Shown here in pieces: positions 35,001-46,604 of a DNA stretch of 64,000 bases. A program made the position numbers and the translations under genes. Position 1 is the first letter of the stretch; each line of letters starts with the position of its first letter. The notes under the pieces were generated by a model. It was not told where the DNA came from. It did no database searches and worked only from the letters and a program-made list of their open reading frames with translations. The DNA is from Calvatia gigantea. Its lineage: Eukaryota; Basidiomycota; Agaricomycetes; Agaricales; Lycoperdaceae. The DNA lies in assembly GCA_025093985.1 (NCBI GenBank), contig JACAAK010000008.1, forward strand, positions 992,001-1,056,000. Direction: 5' to 3'.

Positions 35001-36148
35001 GCTTGGGTGCTGGGGGCGCGAATCCGAGCGCGGGGCTGTTTTTGCAGAACCAGAGCCAAGCAGGGCAAGGGCAAGGTGGACAGCAGCAAGGTGGAAGATC
35101 AGTCTCGGTGCCGCCATCTGAGGCGAGGAACCCTAATAGTGGTAATTCCTTGGGGGTGCCGTTCGGCGGTGGTGGTGGTAGGACTGAGGTTGTGGAGAGG
35201 GGGAGGTCGACCACGATCCCAAGTGAGGGTAGTGTGCAGGGTACCCCGGGTGTCAAGAGGTCGTTGAGCAGCACGGTGCACCATTCTCATGGGCATGGAC
35301 ATTCTTTATCATTGTCGACGCTCCCGCCGTTACCGCCACATGCGGAAATCTGGAGGTCGAGCACACCCGTGGCGAAGACTACTCCGACTCCCACCAGTTC
35401 CAATACTGCTACGGGGACAACTGCATCAATATTCAACAATCAGTTCTCCACTCCACCGCACTCCTCAACATCTACGCCGTCGTCCGGCTTACTAGGGTTC
35501 GGTGGGATGAACTCTACGAACACCCTGCCCATAAACGCGGAATACACGAACCCGGACCTTCCTTTCCTCGATTTGCACTACAACTTCGGTCATCAGCAGC
35601 AGCAAGGCTTCGGAGCGATGATGGTTGATTCACCTTCCGCCACTACAGCTTCCAATTCATCAATGGCCACCACTGCGGCGAATATAGGCCTGGGAATGAC
35701 GCAGGCAGAGGTTGAAGCAAGACAGGCTTTGGATCTGGCTCACCCTTTTTATTTGCATGGACACGGGCATCACACGCACCACAACACACACGCGAACCAT
35801 GACCATCCTCCCCATGGCCACACCCTTGGTCAAGGGTTCGGTTTCGGCACCAATAGCGGCAACAATAACAATTCAAATGCGAGTGCAAGTGGAGGGGTTG
35901 GAGAGTTGAAAGCCCTAGTTGGGAGCATGCTCAATACGCCTCTTAGTGTGACAAGGCAACTTTCTCAATTTTCAGCATCACGACAGAGTCAACAGGCACA
36001 AGGGCATGGGCATCAGAGAGTGCAGAGTCAGCAGGTCGTGAATCCGAAAGACTTGGTGTTGAACGCGAGTCCTGTCGGAAGTGGAAGCGGAGGGTTGAGG
36101 ACGGAGAATAAGAGGAAGAGGGCGAGTTGGGATGGAGGGATGGTATAG
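31821..36148 (+). CDS. TAY1: Double-Myb telobox protein, Tay1/Teb1-like
   Basis: Three exons (31821-32150, 32220-32302, 32383-36148) give a 1392-residue protein. Residues about 90-165 form a first Myb/telobox repeat (KKWSPEETQMLVEGCNRHGVGNWK, then the telobox VDLKDRFRTYF). Residues about 185-245 form a second (RRPFTEEEDRALKAGYEKHG, then STDLRDRFRNAF). Paired telobox Myb repeats near the N-terminus match the fungal Tay1 (Yarrowia, Ustilago)/Teb1 (fission yeast) class that binds TTAGGG-type repeats and promoters. The remaining ~1100 residues are low-complexity (Gly, Asn, Ser, His), with GHGHHTHHNTH-type histidine clusters, so the protein is unusually long. Exon 1 carries a polyglutamine run. 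Orthology is inferred from domain order only. Confidence 0.85.
31971..32006 (+). repeat. (CAA)12 microsatellite coding polyglutamine
   Basis: Twelve perfect CAA triplets inside exon 1 of the double-Myb gene, encoding 12 glutamines upstream of the first Myb repeat. The length is probably variable between strains. Confidence 0.95.
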
Positions 36149-36395
36149 GACGTGGTGCGATATTTTTTTCCCGTCATATTCGAATCGTGTTTTGAGGTGA
36201 TGATACCGTGTTTTTTTATTATTTCGTCTACCTATAGACGCTTGTTTGTGTGTCTTTCCTTCTCCCCTTTTTTCCCTATCTTTCTCTCTATCTTCGTCTG
36301 CTTTCTGCTGTCATAACCCCTTTCTTACACTTACTACATATCACTTTCCCCCTGCATTATTAGTTTTGTTCGGATACATATAGCATAATCATACC

Positions 36396-36728
36396 ATGGG
36401 CTTCAATTTTCTCAATTTCGAGCAGGCGCCGATCCAATTCAAATCCATTCCCGCCAAAAACGGGAATGATGACAGAACTGACGATTCCGAACTGCTGATC
36501 GATCAACGGAACAATCCCCCCGCCCCCTTTCGCACGATCACAATTGTCGGCCAAGATTTAATACCATCACAACAATCTACTCTTCTACCAACGCCCGCCG
36601 CTCCAAGCATTACCGAAGCCAAAAGAACCGCCGGAATGCTGTCGTCGGAAGGCATGGACCGGTCTCCGGATATATCGACATTTAAATCAGGTTTAGACGC
36701 CGCGGAAGGCACGATTTTCCAAGATTAA
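36396..36728 (+). CDS. Possible small protein, 110 residues
   Basis: An uninterrupted frame with a good start context (ACCATGG) encoding MGFNFLNFEQAP ... AEGTIFQD. No domain, signal peptide or membrane helix recognised; it is polar and probably disordered. It lies between the double-Myb gene and the F-box gene, with overlapping opposite-strand frames that look less protein-like. It could be chance. Confidence 0.3.
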   Translation: MGFNFLNFEQAPIQFKSIPAKNGNDDRTDDSELLIDQRNNPPAPFRTITIVGQDLIPSQQSTLLPTPAAPSITEAKRTAGMLSSEGMDRSPDISTFKSGLDAAEGTIFQD

Positions 36729-36992
36729 CAACGGAACTAACTATTTTTTCCATTCAACCGTCGAGGACCAAGGACTGCGTGGAATGGACAGCACGATCTA
36801 TGGGACTGTCGTTGTGCTGTCATCAAGGGCTGTCATATCGCATGACCATCACCTTGATCAGGTGGTTGGATAACACCACGGCATGCCCAAGTCAAAGAGC
36901 CCATCCGGTGTCTGGACTCTTCCTATCCCCGGCCCTTTTCGCTCCGTCCGTCTCTTTACCACTATCGTTCTCAGCAACTCACGACGAGCCCG

Positions 36993-38815
36993 ATGCATCC
37001 TGCAATGCGACTGGATGAAATTCTTGAACAGGTGTGTATATTTTTGAGGGTGCAGAGACCTGGGTCTGGTGGACGTCAGCCACGCAACCCTGAACAGCCC
37101 TTTGAGGGCAACTCGTTGCTCTCTGCGGCGTTGACCTGCAAGCTCTTTTTCGAGCCCGCTATGCGTCAACTGTGGCACGACATTGCTGGATTGGATCTTT
37201 TGTTGTTGACTATGGGGGAGGACGTCGTTGGGTTCGAGTTCAATGGGGACGAGCCACTCCCCAGGAGGGTCATGGAACGACGCACGGCGCTGAAACCTTT
37301 ACATAAGGTGTTCCCGAAGACCTCCCTTGTATGTTCTTTTCCTTGATCGTCACCCCTCTTTTGGACTACCTTACGGAATCTTGATAGACGTTTAAATGCA
37401 CCCCAACGGAAGAAGATTGGGCAAGGTTTAATCGATATGCGAAATATGTCAAGTGGTTTGGTCGTATCACTGAGGATTGGGGTCCATCTTCTGACAGGCT
37501 CGAACCTTCAACACGTGTTGTTGACACCCTCCATGCTTGCTTTGGCGATGCCCCCATTTTGCCTAACCTTCAATACCTACTCTCCGTCGAGGAGCAACTA
37601 CGATACACGAAGTATTTCCTCACGGCTCCCAAACTTCGTGTTCTCAACATTCAGGTCCGCCTGTCCGGTCCATTCTCATACACATTCAAATCAGATCTGG
37701 CGTACTTCTTTAATTTGCGTACGCTCGAAAAGCTGGAGGATATCCGGTTCTATGCCCATCATGGCCAACCGGATCTTTCCCCTCTCATCTCACGTTCAGT
37801 CCTCGACCTCATGAAGGCTGAACGTATGCCGAAGAAGCTCGACATTTGCGGCGTTCCTTTATCAACCGACGCTTTTGGTACTGCCTTGGTATTAAATCCC
37901 CTCAAAGCCCTCAGTATGGACGTTCAGCGCTTTAACATGAGCCTTTTCACAGCCTTCAACCCCGAGAGGACGTTTCACACCCTCGACATTCACTCGTACG
38001 TTTTGCCGAACGGAGCTGAAAGAGGCGGTTCTCTAGAACGCTGCTTCCACTCCAGAATATTGAAGCAATTTAATTCTTGCGAGCTCGCTCGTTTTCAATT
38101 CTTCGGTGGGCCAGCTCGGCTGACGCCACAAGACCTTTGTGCGGCTTTCGAGATTCTCATCGCAGACCGGGACCATGCTACGCTGGAATTCATTGAATTC
38201 CAAGGGTGTCATGAAAGTGAAGAACCAATATCTGAGGAGGACCTGCAGTCATACATCTGTTCCTTCTCCGACGCCTTCCACGTTCTCTGCCAGCCCGGCC
38301 GTCATGGCCAACGCCGCTTCCCTTATCTTCGACATATTACCCTCACAAATGCCCTCGTCGATCTACTCGATGAAGACTTCAACATTATAGGCCGAGCATT
38401 ACCGAACTTGGCAACATTTGTTGTCAGCAATCGACGGGGTGGACGAACAGGCTGGCCCCGCACGACATTAATCGGTTTTTGGTTCCTCGCTCAACATTGT
38501 CCTAATCTCGAGAGATATAGTATCTGGATGAACGCGATCCTCAACTGCCCAAAGCTATGCGCACTTGCTGGAATTGGCCAGCTGGAAAAGTGGGAAGCAG
38601 AGCGGAGAGTGTTTGACATTGTCTCGCGGACACGGCTAGAGAATATGCAGACGATTGAAGTGGGGGACTCGTTGATCGAGAACTCAATCGTGGTGACAAG
38701 GTTCTTCAGTTGTTTGGCTCCGAATGTGCGGTCTGTGCATTTCAATCGGCAGCATAACACGAGGGAGGTGAACACGTTGTGGACACATGTGAACTCACAG
38801 ATAAGAATCGAGTGA
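36993..38815 (+). CDS. F-box-like/LRR protein
   Basis: Two exons (36993-37328 and 37388-38815) make 587 residues. The N-terminus (MRLDEILEQVCIFL ... LLSAALTCKLFFEPAMRQLWHDI) follows the pattern of basidiomycete F-box proteins: a short helix pair, then AALTCKxF and LW. The rest is a run of leucine-rich segments (LPNLQYLLSVEEQLRY, LRVLNIQVRLSGPF, LEKLEDIRFY, CPNLERYSIWMN). Such proteins are usually substrate adaptors of SCF ubiquitin ligases, and mushrooms carry large expanded families. The substrate is unknown. An alternative upstream ATG exists at 36987 within the same frame. Confidence 0.75.
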
Positions 38816-39856
38816 CTTGTATCTTCAATGTTTTTTCGTACTTAGGGAATATCTAGCAGCTTATCGGCAATCAATCGTAGGTCCACATCTTGTATCATCA
38901 CTTCCACTGTCTTTACTTGGTGCATTATTGCAACGAACTCAAAACTCCCACAGGCCAACCTAGGACAGTTTACTTTGAAGGATGTAACCAAATAATCACC
39001 ACCCCGGCAGTGCCGCTTATCTTTTCTTTGGATATCACGACTCCGCCAAGTCCAAGATAACTCACTCGGGGACACTCCGCATTCTGACATTACACCGTGA
39101 CACCCACTTTCGATTATGTCTGCTTTCTACGAACGCCTCTCCCGACACTCCCGTGCCCCATTCCTCTACCTCGCTCGCCACAGCTCTGAATGTGACCCGC
39201 TTATCGAGCACTATCTTTAACTACACCCTCAGAAAGTGCCTATTTTGTGTGTAGTCTGGTCGCTGACCCCATGTGTGGCCGCCGCGCCCCTCTAAACACC
39301 TCCATCCTCCGTTTCACGCCGTCCTCCGCTTTAAACGCGGAAAACATCCCAGAAAGCAACCACCCCGAAAGACCTTTTGTAAGCCAAACAATTCCAACAC
39401 AGGTTGCGACAGCCGACAATCCCCCGAGCCATCGATGAACGCGTACCCACATCAAAACCTCGGTGCCTTTTCCTTATTATTAGAACAGCAGGATGATCGG
39501 AACTCATACTCCCCTGAAAACCCAAGGTGGACTACAACCCAAGGCTCGGCGTGGCTTATCTCTAGCCGGCCGAGTAGCAGACGACAGCTCTGCTACTCCA
39601 TATGCCACGTCCGCGAAGTAACCGTTCACTGTTTCATCATTATTCACCTCCCTGGCTGTGGAGCAAAACTTGTATGCGGTAACATTGGAATGCAAATTGG
39701 TGTCCTCTTCCCCGTAGGACATTTGCCAAGTCGTACACCTTGGTCATCTACCTCTATTCGCAGTAGTCGAAAGAGCGGAGACGAGACCTACAAACGGTAT
39801 AAAAACCTTTCGATACAAACACAAGACCCCAACACTAACAAGTAAACAGTCTAGCC
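38816..39856. other. Intergenic, upstream region of the cerato-platanin gene
   Basis: Several short overlapping frames on both strands without features of real exons. A TATA box (TATAAAAA, 39798-39805) lies about 55 bp upstream of the next start codon. Confidence 0.5.
39798..39805 (+). promoter_or_regulatory. TATA box of the cerato-platanin gene
   Basis: TATAAAAA about 55 bp before the ATG at 39857, with C/A-rich sequence between, typical of highly expressed fungal secreted-protein genes. Confidence 0.6.
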
Positions 39857-40306
39857 ATGCAATTCACCACCAGCCTTGCTCTCCTCGCTTCTGCTTTCTC
39901 TGTCATCCCTGCGATGGCCCAGCCTCCCGCCCCCAGCGTCCTCAACTATGACACCCTCTATGACAACCCCGACGGCACCCTTGCCAGCACCCAGTGCTCG
40001 GCTGATGTAGGGCCGCTCAAGGGATACAAGACCTTCGGGTCCCTCCCCAGCTACCCGTACATTGCTGGTGCCGAGATTATCGAAGGTTTCAACTCCACCC
40101 GCTGTGGCTCGTGTTACGAGCTCTTGTACAACCGCGCCGATGGGACGCAGGTTGTTAAGCCCTTCACCATCATCAACAGCGCCCCGCGTGGCTTTATCTC
40201 CAGCCTCCAAGGTGCTATGGACTTGACGGGCTTGAGTCGCAACAACTTCCCTGGCGATGCCCTCATCTTCGTCAAGGAGGTCCCCGCCATTGACTGTGGG
40301 TTGTAA
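39857..40306 (+). CDS. Cerato-platanin family secreted protein
   Basis: A single coding exon of 149 residues. Residues 1-21 form a signal peptide (MQFTTSLALLASAFSVIPAMA). The mature protein opens with the family hallmark VLNYDTLYDNPDGTLASTQCS and has the four conserved cysteines (TQCS, TRCGSCYEL, IDCGL) that form two disulfides, plus the IAGAEIIEGFNS and NNFPGDA blocks. Cerato-platanins are small double-psi-barrel, hydrophobin-like surface proteins of the fungal wall; some act as elicitors of plant defence. Length matches the family. A GT...AG segment after the stop (40309-40363) looks like a 3' UTR intron. Confidence 0.95.
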   Translation: MQFTTSLALLASAFSVIPAMAQPPAPSVLNYDTLYDNPDGTLASTQCSADVGPLKGYKTFGSLPSYPYIAGAEIIEGFNSTRCGSCYELLYNRADGTQVVKPFTIINSAPRGFISSLQGAMDLTGLSRNNFPGDALIFVKEVPAIDCGL

Positions 40307-41280
40307 AGGTAGGATTATTCTATTCTTTTGGGAGGCCGCTGTTGCTGACGCCTGACTCTCCAGAGCGAATCAAACCCAGACCTTATAACTTAGGCCTTCA
40401 ATGTTACCTGCTAGTCTAGCTTATCCAATATGATGATTGTTAGTTTCCAAACTTTCATTACAGAATCTGAGTGCATTGAGTTGAGGTGGTCCATCTTTCT
40501 GAATGGCCAAAAGAAGTTTGGATTTGAGATTCGATGTCGCATGGGCCCAAACGAGTGATATCGTGGTCGTGGTATCCTGGTCCATTTTCCCTGGTCTTGT
40601 TAGATATTGATTATATTGTCCCGTTTTGTGCGCACCTATAACTTCTGAAAAAAGTAGATATGGCGTAGTTTGTGGGCCTCTTCTGCTTTGATTTCTGCTT
40701 GCACTACCATCCCAGCCAAACCATGGAAAGTCATGGACACAATAGTGTAACAAACTACCACCGTTCGCCGGACACCGTAATTCTACCCAACAAACAGTCA
40801 TTTTGAACTAGATCTGTCGTGAGTTCATCACTGCTCACGAGCTACATCCTGTGTGCGACCAACAGCGGATTACCCTCATATATCCCCCACGCGGGGACGT
40901 CACTGCCCGCGGTAGCTGGGCAATGGTGGGGCCAGCGGCCCTAGAAACCAGACAATCTCATGGGACAGTGTCTCATAGCTCTCCGTAGAAGTCGAGACGG
41001 TGCGAAAACGTGAAGGCAGCGTCAACTGAATTGACATGGTTTCCAAAAAGATCCACCATCATTGTCTCTTCGCTTTGCCCACTAGTGGCAGGCCAGTGAT
41101 TGCCTGTTTGGCACCATTGTCCATCGAACAATGGACGAATGGGGTTTATATGAGACTTGAGGCTTTTGTCGCCAGCGTTCTGCTTTGTTCTCTCCAACCC
41201 CGAAAGTCCTCTTGTGTTCTACCTTCGCTCTCAATATAGCACACAACACAGTACCATAACACTCACTTCGCACTATACCA
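40307..41280. other. Intergenic between cerato-platanin and the mating-type locus
   Basis: No gene supported. Minus-strand frames of up to 126 codons near 40421-40801 lack recognisable features. Confidence 0.45.
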
Positions 41281-41460
41281 ATGGATTCCTTCACATTTTT
41301 CAAAGATCCGGGTCTTGAATTTGATCTTACCTCCCCATCAGACCCCGCCCTACCTTTCGACCTCGGGACCCAGTGTCAGTTTCGGAGTGACAGTCCTGGA
41401 GTACCAGTGGACGAGGATCAGCCGGAGGGATATTATGGCATCACTTGCGTTATTGCATAA
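41281..41460 (+). CDS. Mating pheromone precursor 1 (CaaX: CVIA)
   Basis: An uninterrupted 59-residue frame starting MDSFTFFKDP and ending GITCVIA followed by TAA. The C-terminal CVIA is a CaaX box for farnesylation, removal of the last three residues and carboxymethylation. Size, the MDSF-type start, and an acidic DED stretch before the mature C-terminal peptide fit basidiomycete lipopeptide pheromone precursors. It lies about 600 bp upstream of a STE3-type receptor on the same strand. The mature peptide probably begins within the last 10-16 residues. The receptor it activates cannot be read from sequence. Confidence 0.85.
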   Translation: MDSFTFFKDPGLEFDLTSPSDPALPFDLGTQCQFRSDSPGVPVDEDQPEGYYGITCVIA

Positions 41461-42067
41461 GCGGCTACAAGGTAAAACGGGTTGGCAGTCTAAACCATTT
41501 CCGCTGACCTCCTTAGTCCCTAAACCAGATTTCATCGCGTGCTGCTGGTCATGCTTTTGCTCCGCCAGCAGTTGCCCACCATTCCTTACCGTAAGTACTT
41601 TCAACGCTCTCTGCATCTATACTGATGCATATCACGAGCAGTAACCATGTAATTGTGATCACCATTTCCGGAGTGTTCTGTTAGTACCATGTTCTATGAA
41701 TGAAGAAGTATACCATCCTGTAGCATACCCCCAGTAGTCGTTAGCTTGTAATTGGCTGCGCCAATGATATATATCATACCTATACTTCAGCCTGGTTGTC
41801 AACACTCTCAGGCGTGGGCATATTTTTTTGGTTCTTAGGATCTATGGAGTGATGGGTCCGACTTCCGAGGATTGGACCCACAACTGCAAGCATTTACGTG
41901 ACTTGCAACCTCCCATTGTGACGCGCGACAAGGACCCATTGTCGCAACCATTCCTCTTCCCTGGCAATTTCTCCATTGTCCGGCTTTGTACCACGGTTAG
42001 ACAATGCGGCTCATATATGTATTGGCTCGAACAAGCGGAGGAGCCTCCCACCGTTGTTTTCCCCAGT

Positions 42068-43309
42068 ATGCATTCTGAACTACCCATAGGCTGCTTCATC
42101 GCCGCGCTCCTTGTACTTATACCACTCCCCTGGCACTGGCAAGCACGCAACATTGCTACACTGTCTATCATTACATGGCTTTTTACTATTAACGTCATCG
42201 ACGGCGTGAATTCTGTCATATGGGCTGGGAACGCGCTGGTCAAGTCCCCGATTTGGTGTGACATCGGTGTGCAAACCTTCTCAATTGTTATGTACTTAAT
42301 TTGAACATGTTTTGTGCAGCAACAAAGATTCAGATTGGCGCTAACCTTGCACTACCTATATCGTGCCTTTGTCTATGCATTCACCTCGAACGAATCTCAT
42401 CTATCCGGCAAGCGCTATCCACGCTCAATCAGAACAAAAGGAGGATATTTCTCGATATCTTTCTATGTTGGGTCGCACCAATTATCTATATGGCTATCCG
42501 TCAGTACTCGTCGGTCTGGTCTGATAATATATATGCGCTGACCCCCCGGCTTAGACTACGTTGTACAGGGACATCGATTCGATATTGTTGAGGATTTCGG
42601 ATGCCGGCCGAGCATCTACGACTCTATCCAATCCATATTCCTGGTATGGGTGCCGCCTCTCCTGGCGGTAGCCGGTACTGTTATCTATGCGAGTAAGTGA
42701 CATTGTCGTCGGTTCCCCTTTAAGTGAACTTATTTTTGTTAGGCCGCGCTCTGCACCACTTCTTCCAACGACGTCTCGTTTTCGACCGCCATTTGCAGGC
42801 AAGCCAAAGTACTCTAACTCCTTCACGGTATTTCCGGTTGATGGCAATGGCGGTCACACAAATCGTCTGGACGTCGTTCACCATCAGCATCAATGTCGCT
42901 TTTAGTTTCCGCTATGGACTGCGACCATGGGTTAGCTGGGCTGATGTTCACTCAAATTTCTCTCGCATCGGTCAATTTCCGAGAGTATTGATACCTACGC
43001 GTGACATTCAGTGGACATACGCCCTTTGGTGGTCCTTGCGGATATCAGCCGTCTTCTTCTTTGCGTTCTTCGCCTTTGGTCAAGATGCCGTCCAGGAATA
43101 CAAGGCTTTCTTTCGCCGAATCGGCAAAATCACGGCCCAGTGCTTCAAAACTTTGCGCAGAGAACAGTCGGAAAAAAGGTCACTCCCCTTATTGTGCGTC
43201 TTTTTTTTGGACCCTCCTTTACTTGGGTTCACTCCTTCCAGCTCCCCCGCTTTGCCTTCATGCAACTATTCAAACACAAAGACTACGAGGGCGTTGTCCC
43301 CTATGTGTA
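42068..43309 (+). CDS. STE3: STE3-like pheromone receptor 1 (short tail)
   Basis: A seven-helix G-protein-coupled receptor of the fungal STE3 class. The first exon (42068-42266) starts MHSELPIGCFIAALL and contains the hallmark PLPWHWQARNIATLS ... GVNSVIWAGN ... PIWCDI. The next exons carry TKIQIGANLALPISCLCLCIHLE, YVVQGHRFDIVEDFGCRPS, the helix WVPPLLAVAGTVIY, and LRPWVSWADVHSNFSRIGQFP. Introns follow GT-AG consensus (first 42267-42319). The proposed last exon is very short and ends VVPYV-TAA at 43309, so the cytoplasmic tail is only about 40 residues. It lacks the ~190-residue tail of receptors 2 and 3. Plasma membrane; likely coupled to a Ga protein. Confidence 0.88.
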
Positions 43310-44353
43310 AACCTGACCTTCCGGCCCCTTACCATCTTTCTTCCCTAGACCAAAGTCGTTCAATTATCATAACAGCCTGGTGCCCGTTTTCCTATCCTTA
43401 ACGATACCGGTCGAAGCTTCACAGTTGTATTTCATTCGAGTTAGAATTCGTGCATATGTAGCCACACAATTGTAACTCCAAGCCCCAATACTTATTGTAG
43501 GTAACTAATTTTTTGTTTCCCCTCCCTCCAACCCATCTTATGCTCGATGAGATTTGGAGCGTCCCGTGCTCCGTTTGATAAAAATGCGGAAATTTATATT
43601 GAGGGACTAATTTCGGATGGTCGTTCTAAGAACTATTGAGCGCACACTGAGGCCTGCGGGAAGAAGGTATAATTCAATCTGGACGGATTGCTACAACTGT
43701 TAGATCCCCGGGCGCTCCGCCAAGTTTTGGCGATGTGATGCTAGATTTAAAAGACTTGCTAAATCGGACAAGCTCTGGAGAGGTCCAATTTCTCGTGCCA
43801 AGAATCACCAAGGCGCACGACATCGTGTACCCGTGGACATTTGGAGGATTATGGCCACTGGACAGCGAACGGCAAGACACCTACCTTACCGAGATGCGTC
43901 ACCGAAAGGCGCGAAAGCAAAAATACAAGATGGTTTATTGGATTGGCCTTCCAACATTGTTTCAAGACACTTGGATCGAGACTCTAGTTAGCGGCGAATG
44001 AATTATCTTCATCAAACAGCAATTGAGGCCAGTAAGATTCGCACACCGCACTGTAAGGAACAAACCGGTGGGCTTTATAAAGGTGGATGATCGTGCACTA
44101 GAGGTTGCTACTTCCATCCCAAAAGTATAAAGTACAGTGAAAGTCAAGCAATAGAAAGAATGTACAGTAAGTGAAGGATGTTCTATCCGGTCTAAATGAT
44201 GAATACGCTACAGTTTAATGACATGAACGTGAACGGAACGAAAATGGGAATGATGAAAAAGACCAGCTGCAATGCAATCGTAAAAATATCTATGTCTCGT
44301 GAAGGGCATCAGGCATCAAAGGAGGTCCTATGTTTGCGCCAAGCGGCAGGGCA
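43310..44353. other. Convergent intergenic region with an unidentified 88-codon frame
   Basis: Lies between the 3' ends of receptors 1 and 2. A plus-strand frame at 43735-44001 (88 codons), with further protein-like pieces in the preceding 150 bp broken by stops, may be a gene remnant. I do not recognise the family. Confidence 0.35.
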
Positions 44354-46093
44354 TTAAACGACGTCGTCCACCGAAGCCTGTCGGTGGATAGTAACCGCAA
44401 TTCCCGACTGAGCAGTGGGATGCGGCCTCGTCACGGGGTATACACTCGAACCACAAAATGGGCGATGATAGGTGGGGCTCGACGAACAGCCAGGTTGAGG
44501 CGCCGATTTATAGAATGTAGAACCGACAGATTCTGGAACGGAAGGAGTAGGCGAGGGTGGCGGAGACCCCGATGACAATGGCGAGAGCGGAATATCGGGA
44601 TGTTGGGGCGGTTGAACGTCGACCTGTGTAGAAATGGGGCTGGCCATGGAAGACCGGTGGGAGGAATAGGGTTGAGCGTAGATAGAGAGGGTAGAAACAG
44701 TGAGGGCGTCGGAGGAATTGACTACGGTTCCCACCCTCGGTTGCAATCAGCTGAGAGGCCTGATCTTCGGGTTTAGTCGGTGAAGGTGCGAGAAGCGTAG
44801 GAATGGAAGGATTGGATGAAGAGACGAGGACAGGGTTGGAGATAGAAGGGTGTTTGGTGCTGGGATGATTCTTTTGGTCGACAAGCTGCAGAGGTTTGGG
44901 ACCGCTACAAGAACGTATAAGAACAGTAACTAGATTGGGGTTCAAAAGATACTCACGAGCTTTCAAAACTACCGGAACTGACCATCACCTTTTCTGACAA
45001 CCCCTTCTGAGAAACGATGGCTCTGCACCAGTACCAGACCTTGGTGTATTCCTTCTGTGCTTCTCCGCCGAAGCCAAAAAACAGGAAGAAGATTAGTGAC
45101 GACACTGGCATGACCCACCAGAAGAGCATCATTCCTTGATGATGTTTGGGAGAAATGATTGATTCAGGAAACACACCAATGCGGGAAAAGTTGTAATGAA
45201 CGTCGTCCCAGCTAGTCCATGGAAGTAGCCTGCCCTCAATATTGTGATACATATTGAGCGATGTAAGCGCCGTCCCCCAGAGCATTTCGGTGATGACCAT
45301 TGCTATTAAACGCATGTAACAACCGGGTGTGATAGCTGAATTTGAATTTCTAAGGTGTGAAGCGAAAGTCAAACGTTGACGAACGAAATGACAGAGCGCG
45401 ATAGCTAGAATAGACAGTTTTAGCAAAGTTGGGCATAGCGAGTGAACGCAAATGTCACCTACCTGCATATACCATTGTGACCACAGAGAACAAAAGCGGA
45501 GGTAACCAAATAATCAGAATCGCCGGAATCGAGACGTAGACGGCTGCCCGACATCCAGTGTTTTCGACGATATCAAAACGATGCCCCTGAACAATATAGT
45601 CTTGGAGCTGGTCAGTACCCCCGGTCAGGCCAGGACTCGGAGAGCGACTAACGCAGTGCCATAAAAACGGGCGGCAGGCCAAAACACAAGGCAGCCTCGA
45701 AGATCATTCGACGGCGGCGGTTCGCGTAGCTGAACGACGTTTTCCGACCCGAGGCAACGAGCTCAAGATGCTTGCATATGCAGGCGGTTGAAATCGGAAG
45801 TGCGTACGACGCACCAACCACAATTTTGGTTGCTATGTACCTCTGGTAAGTAGAGGTCGTGCACCATGGGCAGTCAGACAGAATGACTTACTGATGTCGC
45901 ACCAGATAGGCATTGTCTTCCGCACATTCCCAGCCCACACTACCGAATTAACGCCATAAATAATATCAACCGTGAAAAGCCATGCAATTAGGGAAAGAGT
46001 TGCAACGTTTTTTGCTCGCCAATGCCAAGGTAGAGGAATTAAAACGGAAAGCGCAGAGACAAAGGAGAAAAGAGGCAATTCTGGGTGTTTCAT
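44354..46093 (-). CDS. STE3: STE3-like pheromone receptor 2 (long tail, frame break)
   Basis: The minus-strand ATG at 46093 gives MKHPELPLFSFVSAL, then PLPWHWRAKNVATLSLIAWLF, GVNSVVWAGN and PIWCDI, the STE3 signature. Later exons contain TKIVVGASYALPISTACICKHLE, DYIVQGHRFDIVENTGCR, WLPPLLFSVVTMVYA and LPWTSWDDVHYNFSRIGVFP. A long Ser/Pro-rich cytoplasmic tail follows (44966-44354), ending GIAVTIHRQASVDDVV-TAA. The tail changes reading frame near 44735-44755 with no possible intron: the first half (SSSNPSIPTLL) and the second half (STLSIYAQPY onward) each align with receptor 3 but in different frames. Either a 1-nt assembly error or a real lesion. It is divergently placed from pheromone 2. Confidence 0.85.
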
Positions 46094-46180
46094 AAAGTAA
46101 GAGGAAGTAAAAACACGAAGGAGCACCGTATTTGCAAGTGTCCATCTTTTACGTACTTGAAGGTTTGAATTTGAAGCGTT

Positions 46181-46245
46181 GTGTTTGTCACATTGAGTGT
46201 GACGTGACAAACACTAGGGACCACTCCAGTAATGTGACACATTAC
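46181..46245. promoter_or_regulatory. Two perfect palindromes upstream of receptor 2
   Basis: GTGTTTGTCAC (46181-46191) is repeated inverted as GTGACAAACAC (46204-46214). It is followed 14 bp later by GTAATGTG-A-CACATTAC (46229-46245). Both lie 90-150 bp upstream of the receptor 2 start codon and share the core TGTGAC. They could be binding sites for a dimeric regulator; no known mushroom element was matched. Confidence 0.45.
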
Positions 46246-46604
46246 AACGAGCATTCTTGGAGTTGCGGTTTCTCCCTCATGCGTCAAAAAACGCGCTTGA
46301 CCTATCTATGGCCCAATTAAATAAAGCCCTTTGATCATTTCCTGCCTGATAAGCTGCCCTTCCTACCGTGTCTTTAATTATTTATGATGGACACCGTGTC
46401 CGCCAACCATCTGCTAATGTCAACAAAGTCTCAGACTGTGGAGGGATCAAAAGGCTCAACATTCCATGATCTTTGGCATCTGCCAGTGAAGGTAGGAGAC
46501 AGTCAAATATAAGTTGATTCACTGTTGTTATTTTTTTTTTTGGCCCGCCCATTGTGTTGTGGGGTCTCTGGGTCTCCTTTCCACTGCGCCAACGAGTCGG
46601 TGAC

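Noticed and set aside
40421..40801. 126-codon minus-strand frame starting near the mating-type locus, with an internal MDQD start
   Set aside because: Checked as a possible pheromone precursor; it ends HHIG with no CaaX box and has no homologous layout.
43735..44001. 88-codon plus-strand gene in the mating-type locus
   Set aside because: No recognised family, no splice context, and protein-like sequence upstream is broken by stops; at best a remnant.
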